Assembly: GCF_001894925.1 (NCBI RefSeq) | Contig: NZ_BCXD01000035.1 | Location: 1 to 34,796, forward strand | Length of the DNA stretch: 34,796 bases | Direction of reading: 5' to 3' | Origin: Rhodococcus rhodnii NBRC 100604 | Lineage (GTDB): Bacteria; Actinomycetota; Actinomycetes; Mycobacteriales; Mycobacteriaceae | In this document: in pieces, positions 17,808 through 25,110 of the stretch | Numbering within the stretch: position 1 is the first letter of the stretch | How the letters are laid out: every line of letters begins with the position of its first letter | Translations under genes and position numbers: made by a program | Notes under the pieces: model-generated | Database searches by the model: none | Told to the model about the DNA's origin: nothing | The model's input: the letters and a program-made list of their open reading frames with translations, nothing else

Positions 17808-18839
17808 ATGCACGATCGACCCCAGTTCACGACCAGTCGTTTCGCGACAGGCTCGAAATTCGATTCCCAGCAGTACGACTCCCAGCAGTACGACACCGGG
17901 CAGTACGACACCTCGCAGTACGACGCACAGCAGGACGAGAGCACCACGACGTGGACCGGGGCATACGAGCCCGGCACCCACAGCGGCTCCGAACCGGCCC
18001 GGCCGTACGAGACGTACTCCGACGGTGAGCCCGACGACGAGATTCCCGGTTTCACCCCGCGTGAGAGCCTCACCGCCCGCGCCGTCCGCGGTGCGCACCG
18101 CCTCCCCCCGCCGCCCGGCGCGTTGAAGGGCCGGGCCGCAGTCATCGCCGTCGCCGCAGGCGCCGTCGTTGCAGCCGGTCAGGCCGCGTTCACCGGCGGG
18201 CCGGACGCCGAGACCCGCACCGTCGCCCTCAGCAACGACGAGAACGAGAACACCGGCACGCAGCCGCAGGCAGCGCAGTTCTCCCAGGCCACCGACCCCG
18301 CGTCGGCGACGGCCTCCACTGCTCCGCAGGTGCTCAACATCGCGGCCCCCAACACCCTCGCGCAGTTCGACAATCTGCTCGCGAAGGGCCAGCGCTTCAG
18401 CGAGGAGCGTGCCGCCCGTGAGGCCGCCGCACGCAAGCCGCTGTTCGTCCTCCCCGCCATCGGCACCTTCACGTCGAGCTTCGGTCAGCGCTGGGGCACG
18501 CTCCACGCGGGCGTCGACATCGCCGCACCGATCGGCACCCCCATCGTCGCGGTCGCCGACGGAACCGTCATCGAGACGGGCCCCGCGTCCGGCTTCGGCA
18601 TGTGGGTCCGCCTGCTCCACGACGACGGCACCGTCACGGTCTACGGCCACATCAACGAGTCGATGGTGAGCCAGGGACAGCGCGTCATGGCGGGCGATCA
18701 GATCGCGACCGTCGGCAACCGTGGTTTCTCCACCGGACCGCACCTGCACTTCGAGGTCCACATCGGCGGCGTCGACAAGATCGACCCGATTCCGTGGCTC
18801 GCCTCGCGTGGCATCAGCTTGGGCGGCGTGCAGGACTGA
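17808..18839 (+). CDS. Membrane-anchored M23 (LytM-type) peptidase
   Basis: A 343-residue protein resembling M. tuberculosis Rv0950c. Order: cytoplasmic N-terminus with five QQY-type pentapeptides (residues 19-43); one membrane segment (about 109-128); a helical stretch (183-209); and a LytM zinc peptidase domain (214-330). All metal and catalytic residues are present: His233 and Asp237 (HAGVD), His281 (YGH), His312 and His314 (HLHFE). It should therefore be an active peptidoglycan endopeptidase outside the membrane rather than a degenerate activator. AGGAGG lies 12 bases before ATG 17808, a long spacing. Upstream are a CRP palindrome and a possible MtrA repeat. In M. tuberculosis the homologue lies next to the helicase gene; here about 3.8 kb intervene. 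Confidence 0.92.
   Translation: MHDRPQFTTSRFATGSKFDSQQYDSQQYDTGQYDTSQYDAQQDESTTTWTGAYEPGTHSGSEPARPYETYSDGEPDDEIPGFTPRESLTARAVRGAHRLPPPPGALKGRAAVIAVAAGAVVAAGQAAFTGGPDAETRTVALSNDENENTGTQPQAAQFSQATDPASATASTAPQVLNIAAPNTLAQFDNLLAKGQRFSEERAAREAAARKPLFVLPAIGTFTSSFGQRWGTLHAGVDIAAPIGTPIVAVADGTVIETGPASGFGMWVRLLHDDGTVTVYGHINESMVSQGQRVMAGDQIATVGNRGFSTGPHLHFEVHIGGVDKIDPIPWLASRGISLGGVQD
17862..17936 (+). repeat. 15-bp tandem repeat encoding DSQQY units
   Basis: Five 15-bp units encode DSQQY, DSQQY, DTGQY, DTSQY and DAQQD at the N-terminus of the M23 peptidase. The first two are identical at the DNA level except at the tyrosine-aspartate junction; the later ones diverge. The protein pattern matches the repeats in the DUF5336 protein tail. 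Confidence 0.8.
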
Positions 18840-19175
18840 CGTCCCAGCCCCCGCTTCTTGCGAGGCACCCCCTCCCCCGTGGGGTTCTGGAAAACTATGG
18901 CGAGTAGTGCACAACGGCCGTAGGCACAGACCCACTACCCACGTCGTAGCCGCTATTCATTCTGTTCGGGGCTGCTCCGACGAGTCGCACGACGGCGGCA
19001 CAGTTCGACAAGACCCCACTGCGTCGGCCCGGCACCGGCTTTCCCGTTGTTCGACCGGAACTGTGTCCGGGCATCGTTCGGCCGCCTGCTCCGGCGCACA
19101 CACTCGGGGAATCGCCAGTGCGCGGCCACTCGAGTGAGCACGCCGCCCGATCGACAAACCGGCCCGCCGGTAGGT
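18840..19175. other. Gene-free stretch after the M23 gene
   Basis: No convincing gene lies here. Just past the M23 stop are weak hairpins: GGAC-TGAC-GTCC around the stop and CCCC-CGT-GGGG followed by TTCT near 18884-18896. At 19154-19179, ACAAACC and GGTTTGT form a 7-bp inverted repeat directly before the next promoter and could end read-through. Open frames on both strands have arginine/cysteine-rich, unprotein-like translations. Confidence 0.5.
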
Positions 19176-19205
19176 TTGTGTCGGAAAATGTACCTGCCAT
19201 ATATG
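19176..19205 (+). promoter_or_regulatory. AT-rich promoter upstream of the broken frame at 19269
   Basis: TTGTGT (19176-19181), 18 bases, then TATATG (19200-19205) is the best sigma-70-type promoter in the window and stands out in GC-rich DNA. It would start transcription near 19212, inside the first of two palindromes, leaving about a 57-base leader before the ATG at 19269. Confidence 0.55.
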
Positions 19206-19209
19206 AATA

Positions 19210-19245
19210 TGTGATCTACTGCACATCAGATGTGATCCATCACAT
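19210..19245. promoter_or_regulatory. Nested CRP-like palindromes
   Basis: Three overlapping symmetries are seen. TGTGATCTACTGCACA (19210-19225) matches TGTGA-N6-TCACA with one mismatch. CACATCAGATGTG (19222-19234) is a perfect palindrome around one base. ATGTGATCCATCACAT (19230-19245) has perfect 7-bp arms around CC. All lie at or just after the predicted transcription start, a position that suits repression. Confidence 0.5.
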
Positions 19246-19268
19246 ACCGCCCTTGCAGAGGGAGTGCA

Positions 19269-19681
19269 ATGACAGGACACGGCACCGCGCCGCAGTCTCG
19301 CGTCGAATCTGTTGTGAAGGAATCAATCCCGCCGCCCTACCGGCGTCGAGTGCGGGAGTTGATCCACGTGAACACAGCAACAGGCGGGCCGTTCCTCCAT
19401 CATTCCAGCACGCACCTCGACTCCCGCCACCTCGGGAAGTGCCTGCGGCCGGCGATCGGTGTTCGTCTCCGCAGTTGCACCCCTGGGGTCAACCCCTCTC
19501 GACACCAGCTACTCGGATTCAGCTGCCGGTCGACGCGCCTTCTTCGGCAGTCCGAACCGGTCGATCTTCGGGCCGACGCTCTTCGCTGACTGGAACACGC
19601 TTCACCGTCGGCGACGACTACCCCACGCGCCTGGCAGTGATGAACGGCGCCTTGAAGTTCCCCGGCGTCACCATCACCTAG
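19269..19681 (+). pseudogene. Apparently decayed gene of the exported-protein cluster
   Basis: ATG 19269 has GAGGGAG 5 bases upstream and a good promoter, but its frame gives an unconvincing protein and stops at 19589. Protein-like sequence appears in two other frames. From about 19480 to 19590 one frame reads STPLDTSYSDSAAG then FGSPNRSIFGPTLFADWN. Immediately after, another frame reads FTVGDDYPTRLAVMNGALKF ending PGVTIT and a TAG at 19679, followed by a strong terminator. A frameshift near 19595 would join the two. The joined tail loosely recalls the start of the next gene product (strand VTVIVRGGQMKIGGLDVPI against LAVMNGALKFPGVTI). This suggests a former exported paralogue broken by indels, or a sequencing error. 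No signal peptide is seen in any frame, so confidence is low. Confidence 0.35.
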
Positions 19682-19698
19682 CAATCGAGCTGTGAGCG

Positions 19699-19731
19699 TT
19701 CGGCGGGCCTTTCGTATGAGGGCCCGCCGAA
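19699..19731 (+). terminator. Hairpin terminator after the broken gene
   Basis: TTCGGCGGGCC (19699-19709) pairs perfectly with GGCCCGCCGAA (19721-19731) across an 11-base loop, 18 bases after the TAG at 19679-19681. Its placement supports that a real transcript once ended, or still ends, here. Confidence 0.65.
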
Positions 19732-19786
19732 TCTATGGCATTCCCAAGGCATTCGCCGAATCTTCCGACTAGCACAAAGGAACGAC

Positions 19787-20644
19787 ATGACCGCTGGCAC
19801 GTTCACATCCAGGCTCGCCCCTGTCGGGGCGATGGCCGCAACCCTCGCCCTCCTCGGAGGAGGCATCGCCTCGGCGCAGGACCAAGACCCCGGATCGCCC
19901 GACGGCGGAGCCTCCGGCTCCCTCAGCAGCACTTCGTTCGGGTCCTCCGGCAACCCGGTTGCCGAACCCCTCACGTTCGACGGATGGAATCGCTGTCCGG
20001 TCGCCGGGCAGGACTTCGGCACCTGCGTCACTGTGATCGTTCGGGGTGGCCAGATGAAGATCGGCGGCCTCGACGTCCCCATCCCGGACGGAAGCCTGAA
20101 AGTCTCCGGCGGCGTGAACTATGTCGAAGACGGCAACGACTGGAAGGACGTCTTCGTCCCCGACGCGGGAACCAACTTCGGCGTCACCTCGACCCCCATC
20201 ACGATCCCGGGCGGCGCCTTCGGCATCGACACCCCCCTGAACCTCACCCAGATCCAGGCGACGGTCGAAGCCGTCGGCACACCGACCGTGAACGTCCTCG
20301 ACGCCAACTTGTCCATGCCCGTCCGCCTCAAACTCCAGAACAAGCTCCTCGGCAACAACTGCTACCTCGGTTCCCCCACCAATCCGGTCACCCTGAACCT
20401 CGCCAGCAGCGGCAATCCCCGGTCCCAACCGATCGGTGGCGGCACAGTCGGGGCCGTCTTCCCCGCGACACCTCACACCGACACCACGTTCGCGGTCCCA
20501 GCCGCCACCGGCTGCGGGCCCCTCGGATCTCTCAACTGGGCAGTCAACCTGCGCGCCGGCACCCCGTCACCGACCGGACGCAACTCCCTCACCGCCACCA
20601 GCGACGTCTACAACGTCGCCGCGTACGAAGTGGCACCCTCCTGA
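19787..20644 (+). CDS. Exported protein of unknown function, four cysteines
   Basis: A 285-residue secreted protein I cannot assign. A signal peptide (TSRL, then an Ala/Leu/Gly core, IASA) predicts cleavage after residue 30. The mature part starts acidic and Gly/Ser-rich, then shows strand-like stretches (GTCVTVIVRGGQMKIGG, TPITIPGGAFGID, IQATVEAVGTPTVNVLDANLSMPVRLKLQNKL) in the regular pattern of an all-beta protein. The four cysteines (RCPVAG, GTCVTV, NNCYLG, TGCGPL) could form two disulfides. There is no lipobox, LPXTG or membrane segment, so it is probably released or loosely held in the envelope. AAAGGA sits about 5 bases before ATG 19787, and a perfect hairpin terminator follows, so it is a single-gene unit. 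Similar exported proteins are familiar from rhodococci, but I know no function. Confidence 0.85.
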   Translation: MTAGTFTSRLAPVGAMAATLALLGGGIASAQDQDPGSPDGGASGSLSSTSFGSSGNPVAEPLTFDGWNRCPVAGQDFGTCVTVIVRGGQMKIGGLDVPIPDGSLKVSGGVNYVEDGNDWKDVFVPDAGTNFGVTSTPITIPGGAFGIDTPLNLTQIQATVEAVGTPTVNVLDANLSMPVRLKLQNKLLGNNCYLGSPTNPVTLNLASSGNPRSQPIGGGTVGAVFPATPHTDTTFAVPAATGCGPLGSLNWAVNLRAGTPSPTGRNSLTATSDVYNVAAYEVAPS

Positions 20645-20648
20645 CATA

Positions 20649-20690
20649 CGGGACTGCCCCCGCGTCCCACCCGAACCGGGGGCAGTCCCG
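20649..20690 (+). terminator. Terminator of the exported-protein gene
   Basis: CGGGACTGCCCCCG (20649-20662) pairs perfectly with CGGGGGCAGTCCCG (20677-20690) across a 14-base loop, starting 5 bases after the stop codon. No T-run, as is usual for this kind of GC-rich genome. Confidence 0.75.
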
Positions 20691-21079
20691 GCCGAGCTTC
20701 CCCCGCCCGCGCGGCACTGCGATGACCCCTGTTCCTGAAACGACTACGCCTCTACGCCCTGCCCGGCGGGATCTCGAAAACGGGCCGGATGCTACCCACT
20801 CGCCATACCCATGCTCTAACGTGATTCACGTCACTTCGGCGGCGTTTTGCACGCCCTCCGCGGGGAAACGGGAGTCACCGACCATCGAGCGGCCCGCTGG
20901 ATGAGAGTCCCGTCGGCCACCGCTGCCGCAATCTGCCTGAGGGCCTTTGCAACCCGCAGCGACGGACCAGTTCACGTTCGACCGCGTGCGAGCCGTTCAA
21001 CCAGCGACTCCCCTCCCCGCCAAGCCGACGCTCAGTGCGGCTCCAGTTCCGTTCCCTCTGCACAGCTCGAGGAGACCTC
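20691..21079. other. Long leader/intergenic region with hairpin
   Basis: No gene is supported. It contains a GTGA-N6-TCAC core at 20821-20834 and, further on, a possible stem CGCTGC (20921-20926) / GCAGCG (20956-20961) with an inner GCAA (20928-20931) / TTGC (20947-20950). If transcription starts near the GTGA site, the 21080 gene would have a leader of roughly 200 bases. I recognise no known riboswitch class. Confidence 0.45.
20821..20834. promoter_or_regulatory. CRP/GlxR-like core
   Basis: GTGATTCACGTCAC keeps the GTGA-N6-TCAC core but has C and T instead of T and A at the outer positions. It is about 250 bases upstream of the exported protein at 21080. It is noted because two other such sites lie within 4 kb. 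Confidence 0.35.
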
Positions 21080-21430
21080 ATGCCTTCGACAACGACACGT
21101 TGGGCCCTCGCCCTCGGTAGCGCCGCCTGCCTGGCGTTGGCCGGGATTGCCGCGGCTCCTGCCGCGAACGCAGCGACTGTGGACTACGAATGCACCACCG
21201 TCGTATCCGCAACCGACCTCTCGCCGGGACTGATCGCGCTGTTGCGGTCGCTCGGGGTGGACCCGGACTCTCTCGGCACGGGAGACACCGTAGGTGTCGG
21301 ATGCCAACCCACCGCAGGCAGCCCGGCGGCACCGATCAACATCACCGACGGTACGCGCACGTTCGACTGCTCGAACATCACCGTCGATCTACTCACCGTC
21401 ACCGTCCTCCGTGGCTGCGACGCCGTCTGA
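21080..21430 (+). CDS. Small exported protein, four cysteines
   Basis: A 116-residue exported protein of unknown function. The signal peptide (TTTRWAL, hydrophobic core, APAANA) predicts cleavage after residue 31 and a mature chain of 85 residues. The mature part has four cysteines (YECTT, VGCQPT, FDCSNI, RGCDAV), a short helix-like SPGLIALLRSLGVDPDSL and a strand-rich C-terminal half. AGGAGA lies about 6 bases before ATG 21080; an upstream in-frame GTG at 21035 would spoil the signal peptide. It lies 55 bases ahead of the first of two paralogues and may be co-transcribed with them. Its spacing of cysteines is unlike theirs, so it is probably not the same fold. Confidence 0.82.
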   Translation: MPSTTTRWALALGSAACLALAGIAAAPAANAATVDYECTTVVSATDLSPGLIALLRSLGVDPDSLGTGDTVGVGCQPTAGSPAAPINITDGTRTFDCSNITVDLLTVTVLRGCDAV

Positions 21431-21485
21431 GCTCGTCCCGACGATTCATCAGAAGCCCCCTCCACGACCATTCCCGGAGAACACC

Positions 21486-21989
21486 ATGACGCGTATAGCT
21501 ACTGTCGCGCGCGCCGCACTCGCGGCTGCCGCACTCATCGGCGGCACCCTCGTCACAGGCGCCACAACAGCCTCGGCCGACCCACTTCCCGTCGGCACCT
21601 TCAAGATCCAGACGAACTCGCTACGTTGCGTCGAGATCGGCGGTGCCGACCTGCCCTATCAAGCGTTCATCGAGAACTGTGGAACCCTCAACCTCAACCA
21701 GCAGTTCACCTACAACCCACTCACCAAACAGATCGCCAGCGTCGGACGCCTCGGCTACTGCCTCGACGCCGACGAGTTCGAGGGCGTCAAGTTCATCGCC
21801 TGCGACCCCAACTCGGTGCTGCAACGCTTCGAGTCACAGCCTCGCTCCTTCGGACGATCGACCATCACCACCGAGGACGACCCGTTCCTCGGATTCTCGT
21901 ACCTGTCGGACGGTGGAGTGACCCTGTCTCTCACCAGTGGCAACAGCGGCTTCTCCGACGCGAACTTCTTCCGCTTCCCCCTGATCTGA
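21486..21989 (+). CDS. Exported beta-trefoil-like protein, copy 1
   Basis: A 167-residue exported protein. The signal peptide ends TTASA, with cleavage after residue 31. The mature chain begins DPLPVGTFKIQTNSLRC and has four cysteines (LRCVEI, ENCGTL, GYCLDA, IACDPN). Two Gln-x-Phe pieces, NQQFTYN and LQRFESQ, lie about 45 residues apart, each after a cysteine-containing strand. This resembles the QxW repeats of ricin-B-type beta-trefoil lectins, so a sugar-binding or similar trefoil fold is suggested, not shown. CGGAGA sits 7 bases before ATG 21486; the frame's earlier start at 21294 would overlap the previous gene. The next gene is a close paralogue. Confidence 0.85.
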   Translation: MTRIATVARAALAAAALIGGTLVTGATTASADPLPVGTFKIQTNSLRCVEIGGADLPYQAFIENCGTLNLNQQFTYNPLTKQIASVGRLGYCLDADEFEGVKFIACDPNSVLQRFESQPRSFGRSTITTEDDPFLGFSYLSDGGVTLSLTSGNSGFSDANFFRFPLI

Positions 21990-21997
21990 CACCCAGC

Positions 21998-22030
21998 GGC
22001 GCGGCGACCGAGGAGACCGGCCGCCGCGCC
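21998..22030 (+). terminator. Hairpin between the two paralogues
   Basis: GGCGCGGCG (21998-22006) pairs perfectly with CGCCGCGCC (22022-22030), and CCG/CGG can add an inner stem. It starts 9 bases after the stop of copy 1, so it may reduce read-through into copy 2 or stabilise the first message. Confidence 0.5.
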
Positions 22031-22069
22031 GACGATCTCCCTCACCTCTCGAGACACAGGACGACCCTG

Positions 22070-22564
22070 ATGCGCATCGCAACCACCATCCGATCCGCGC
22101 TGGCCATCGGCGCCCTCGCCGGCGGCACACTCGCTGCCGGAACCACCACGGCAGCAGCAGATCCACTACCGATCGGCACCTTCAAGATCCAGACGAACTC
22201 CCTCGAATGCGCAGCAGTAGCCGGAGCCAACCCGCCCTACTTCGCCGCCGTGGAGAACTGCGGCACCGTCAACCTCGACCAGCAGTTCACCTACAACCTA
22301 CTCACCAAACAGATCGCGAGCGTAGGACGGCTCGGATACTGCCTGAACGCCAACATCACCGGGCTCAACGTCACAGCGTGCGACGCGAATTCGGCTCTGC
22401 AGCGCTTCGAATCACAGCCCCGAAGCTCGGGACGATCGACGATCTCCATCGACTTCCCCAGCTTCGGCCGCTACTACCTCTCCGACGAAGGCCCCTCGAT
22501 CCAGGTCACGCCCTCGAACCAAGGCATCGCCGACAAGAACTACTTTCGGTTCCCACTCATCTGA
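22070..22564 (+). CDS. Exported beta-trefoil-like protein, copy 2
   Basis: A 164-residue paralogue of the preceding gene. Signal peptide MRIATTIRSALAIGALAGGT to TAAA, cleavage after residue 30, mature start DPLPIGTFKIQTNSLEC. The four cysteines and both Gln-x-Phe pieces are in the same places as in copy 1. Stretches such as LTKQIASVGRLGYCL, LQRFESQPRS and the C-terminal FRFPLI are identical or nearly so; the first 30 mature residues and the last third differ most. The pair therefore arose by tandem duplication and has since diverged. ACAGGA is 8 bases before ATG 22070. It ends 70 bases before the convergent helicase gene; no clear terminator is seen between them. Confidence 0.85.
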   Translation: MRIATTIRSALAIGALAGGTLAAGTTTAAADPLPIGTFKIQTNSLECAAVAGANPPYFAAVENCGTVNLDQQFTYNLLTKQIASVGRLGYCLNANITGLNVTACDANSALQRFESQPRSSGRSTISIDFPSFGRYYLSDEGPSIQVTPSNQGIADKNYFRFPLI

Positions 22565-22634
22565 CGTGTGAGCGTTGTGTCGCGCAGGGCGGACCGCGGC
22601 CCGGTGGTGCTTCGTCGTCAGTGCTCGACAGCCG

Positions 22635-25034
22635 TCAGAGTTTGATCATCGGGACGCCGCCGATGAGCATGAGCCGCACCTTGCCGTTGCTGCCGAAGTC
22701 GATGGTGGCGGTGGCAGTCGGGCCCGCTCCCTTGACCTCGAGGACGGTGCCGAGCCCGTACTTGTCGTGGCTCACCCGATCGCCTCCCGCGAGGACGAGG
22801 TTGTTGTTGCGCGCACGGCCGGGACCGAAGCTCGGGGCCGCGTCGGAGCCCGTCCTGCGCCCGCTGCCGTATCCGCCGCCGCCGAGCATTCCCGCCCGTG
22901 AGGGACCGGGATCCTCGCGGCGCCAGTCGAGCAGGTGCTGCGGAATCTCTTGCAGGAACCGCGACTCGGGGTTCTGCATGGGCTGACCCCATGCCGACCG
23001 CATGACGGCGCGCGACAGATACAGCCGGCGCCGTGCGCGCGTGATGCCGACGTACGCCAGCCGTCGCTCCTCGGACAGTTCGGCGGGGTCGCCGAGCGCA
23101 CGCATGTGCGGGAACTGGCCGTCCTCCCAGCCGATCACGAACACCACGGGGAACTCGAGACCCTTCGCGGTGTGGAGCGTCATGAGGGTGACGACGCCGT
23201 CGCCCTCCTCGGGGAGCTGGTCGGCGTCGGCGACGAGCGAGACGCGTTCCAGGAACGCCGCGAGCGAGCCCGGATCCGGTTCGCCCTCGTCGCGTTCGCC
23301 GTCGCTCTCGTCGGCGGCGAGGCCCGCGGCATTTCGTGCGTCGGCGCTGAATTCACGTGCGACGCTGACGAGTTCGTCGATGTTGTCGAGTCGCGCGCCG
23401 TCCTGCGGGTCGTTGCTGGCGGCGAGTTCGGCGCGATAGCCACTGCGCTCGAGGACGGCCTCGACGACCTCCCCGATGTCGCCCTGATCCGGCGCATCGG
23501 CGGGCGGCATGATCGCGCGCAGGTCGTCCATCATCGCGACGAACGACGCGATCGCCTTCTGCGAGCGTGTGTTGAGCATCGCGACCTTGCCGTCGACGGC
23601 GTCGCGCAACGCGCGCGTGAAGCTCGTGGCGCGCTGCTCGGCGTGGACGGCGACGCACGCCTCGGCGCGGTCGCCGATCCCCCGGCGCGGCGTGTTGAGG
23701 ATGCGCCGCAGGCTGACGTCGTCGTCGGGATTGGCGAGCACCCGCAGGTACGCGACGATGTCGCGCACCTCCTTGCGCTCGTAGAACCGCACGCCGCCGA
23801 CGACCTTGTAGGGCACGCCGGTCCGGATGAAGATCTCCTCGATCGGACGGGACGCGTTGTTCGTGCGGTAGAAGACCGCGATGTCGCCGTACGTCGCGTC
23901 ACCACGATCGACCAGTGCGTCGATCTCGGACGCGACGAAGGACGCCTCGTCGTGCTCGTTGTCGGCGACGTACCCCGTGATGAGGTCGCCTTCGCCGGAG
24001 TCCGTCCAGAGCCGCTTGTCACGCCGGTTGGTGTTGCGTGCGATGACCGAGTTCGCGGCGGTGAGGATGTTCTGCGTCGAACGGTAGTTCTGTCCGAGCA
24101 GGATCGTGCGCGCGTCGGGGTAGTCGCGCTCGAACTCCTCGATGTTGCGGATCGTCGCGCCGCGGAAGGCGTAGATCGACTGATCGGCGTCGCCGACGAC
24201 ACAGAGTTCGGACGGCGCGACGCCGTCCTCCGTCTCGAGGCCGACGAGCTCGCGGACGAGGACGTACTGCGCGTGGTTGGTGTCCTGGTACTCGTCGACG
24301 AGGACGTGCCGGAAGCGGCGCCGGTAGTAGCGAGCGACCTCGGGATGCGTGCGGAGGATCCGGACGGTCTCGCCGATGAGGTCGTCGAAGTCGAGGGCGT
24401 TCGCGGCCCGCAGCCGCTGCTGGTAGATCCCGTAGACCTGCGCTGTGATGCGCGGCAGCTCGGCCGGGTCCTTCTCTGCGTCCGCCTCGGCCTCGGGCGG
24501 GTCGATCAGCTCGTTCTTCAGGTTCGAGATCGCCGTCGCGAGCAGGCGCGGGGTGTACTTCTTGGTGTCGATCTCGAGGTCCTTCGAGATCATCGTGATC
24601 AGGCGGCGCGAGTCGTCGGCGTCGTAGATCGAGAAGTTCGAGTTCAGGCCCGGCACGAGCCCGGACTGGGCACGCAGGATGCGGACACAGCTCGAATGGA
24701 ACGTGGAGACCCACATGTAGTTCGCGCGCGGGCCCACGAGCGCGGCGACGCGCTCGCGCATCTCGGCGGCGGCCTTGTTGGTGAACGTGATGGCGAGGAT
24801 CTGCCCGGGCGCGACGTCGCGCTCACCGAGCAGGTACGCGATACGCCGCGTCAGGACGGCCGTCTTGCCCGATCCGGCGCCCGCGACGATGAGCAACGGC
24901 GATCCGGTGTGGACGACGGCCTCCCGCTGCTGCGGGTTGAGCCCCTCGAGCAGTGCGTCGGGAGAGGGCGGTGCGTCGGGAGAACGTCCGGATGCGGACT
25001 CGGGCTGCGCGGCGATACCGGAGGGCGTGTTCAT
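22635..25034 (-). CDS. pcrA: UvrD/PcrA-type DNA helicase
   Basis: A 799-residue superfamily-1 3'-5' helicase (UvrD1 in M. tuberculosis, Rv0949) for nucleotide excision repair and replication restart. Visible motifs: Q-motif LNPQQREAV, Walker A GAGSGKT (52-58), ITFTNKAAAEMRER, Walker B LVDEYQDTNHAQY, GDADQSIYAFRGA, GQNYRSTQNI, and in the C-terminal half VTLMTLHTAKGLEFPVVFV and RRLAYVGITRARRRLYL. The C-terminal tail is Gly/Arg-rich and ends in a small domain (GDRVSHDKYGLGTVLEVKG), the Tudor-like fold that binds RNA polymerase in PcrA. ATG 25034; TAGCGT (25044-25049) lies 9 bases upstream. It diverges from the chorismate mutase gene. Confidence 0.97.
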   Translation of the reverse strand: MNTPSGIAAQPESASGRSPDAPPSPDALLEGLNPQQREAVVHTGSPLLIVAGAGSGKTAVLTRRIAYLLGERDVAPGQILAITFTNKAAAEMRERVAALVGPRANYMWVSTFHSSCVRILRAQSGLVPGLNSNFSIYDADDSRRLITMISKDLEIDTKKYTPRLLATAISNLKNELIDPPEAEADAEKDPAELPRITAQVYGIYQQRLRAANALDFDDLIGETVRILRTHPEVARYYRRRFRHVLVDEYQDTNHAQYVLVRELVGLETEDGVAPSELCVVGDADQSIYAFRGATIRNIEEFERDYPDARTILLGQNYRSTQNILTAANSVIARNTNRRDKRLWTDSGEGDLITGYVADNEHDEASFVASEIDALVDRGDATYGDIAVFYRTNNASRPIEEIFIRTGVPYKVVGGVRFYERKEVRDIVAYLRVLANPDDDVSLRRILNTPRRGIGDRAEACVAVHAEQRATSFTRALRDAVDGKVAMLNTRSQKAIASFVAMMDDLRAIMPPADAPDQGDIGEVVEAVLERSGYRAELAASNDPQDGARLDNIDELVSVAREFSADARNAAGLAADESDGERDEGEPDPGSLAAFLERVSLVADADQLPEEGDGVVTLMTLHTAKGLEFPVVFVIGWEDGQFPHMRALGDPAELSEERRLAYVGITRARRRLYLSRAVMRSAWGQPMQNPESRFLQEIPQHLLDWRREDPGPSRAGMLGGGGYGSGRRTGSDAAPSFGPGRARNNNLVLAGGDRVSHDKYGLGTVLEVKGAGPTATATIDFGSNGKVRLMLIGGVPMIKL

Positions 25035-25110
25035 CGTGTTTCCACGCTACCGCCCAGGTGAGACACACCTCCGCTCGACCGGCCTCGGCACGCCGTGGCA
25101 CACTCGTTGT

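Noticed and set aside
15692-18145. Minus-strand frame of 817 codons
   Set aside because: Runs through the membrane-protein gene in another frame and is more than half arginine-rich shadow.
18957-19280. Minus-strand frame of 107 codons in the gap after the M23 gene
   Set aside because: Cysteine/arginine-rich translation, no ribosome site, crosses a strong promoter on the other strand.
20691-21079. Cyclic-di-AMP (ydaO-type) riboswitch upstream of an exported protein
   Set aside because: Only scattered fragments recall the consensus; the conserved core and pairing could not be traced.
20847-21233. Forward frame of 128 codons overlapping the 21080 gene
   Set aside because: Overlaps a gene with a clear signal peptide in another frame, and its own sequence is not protein-like.
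22935-25061. Forward frame of 708 codons opposite pcrA
   Set aside because: Shadow of the helicase; no recognisable motif, very biased composition.
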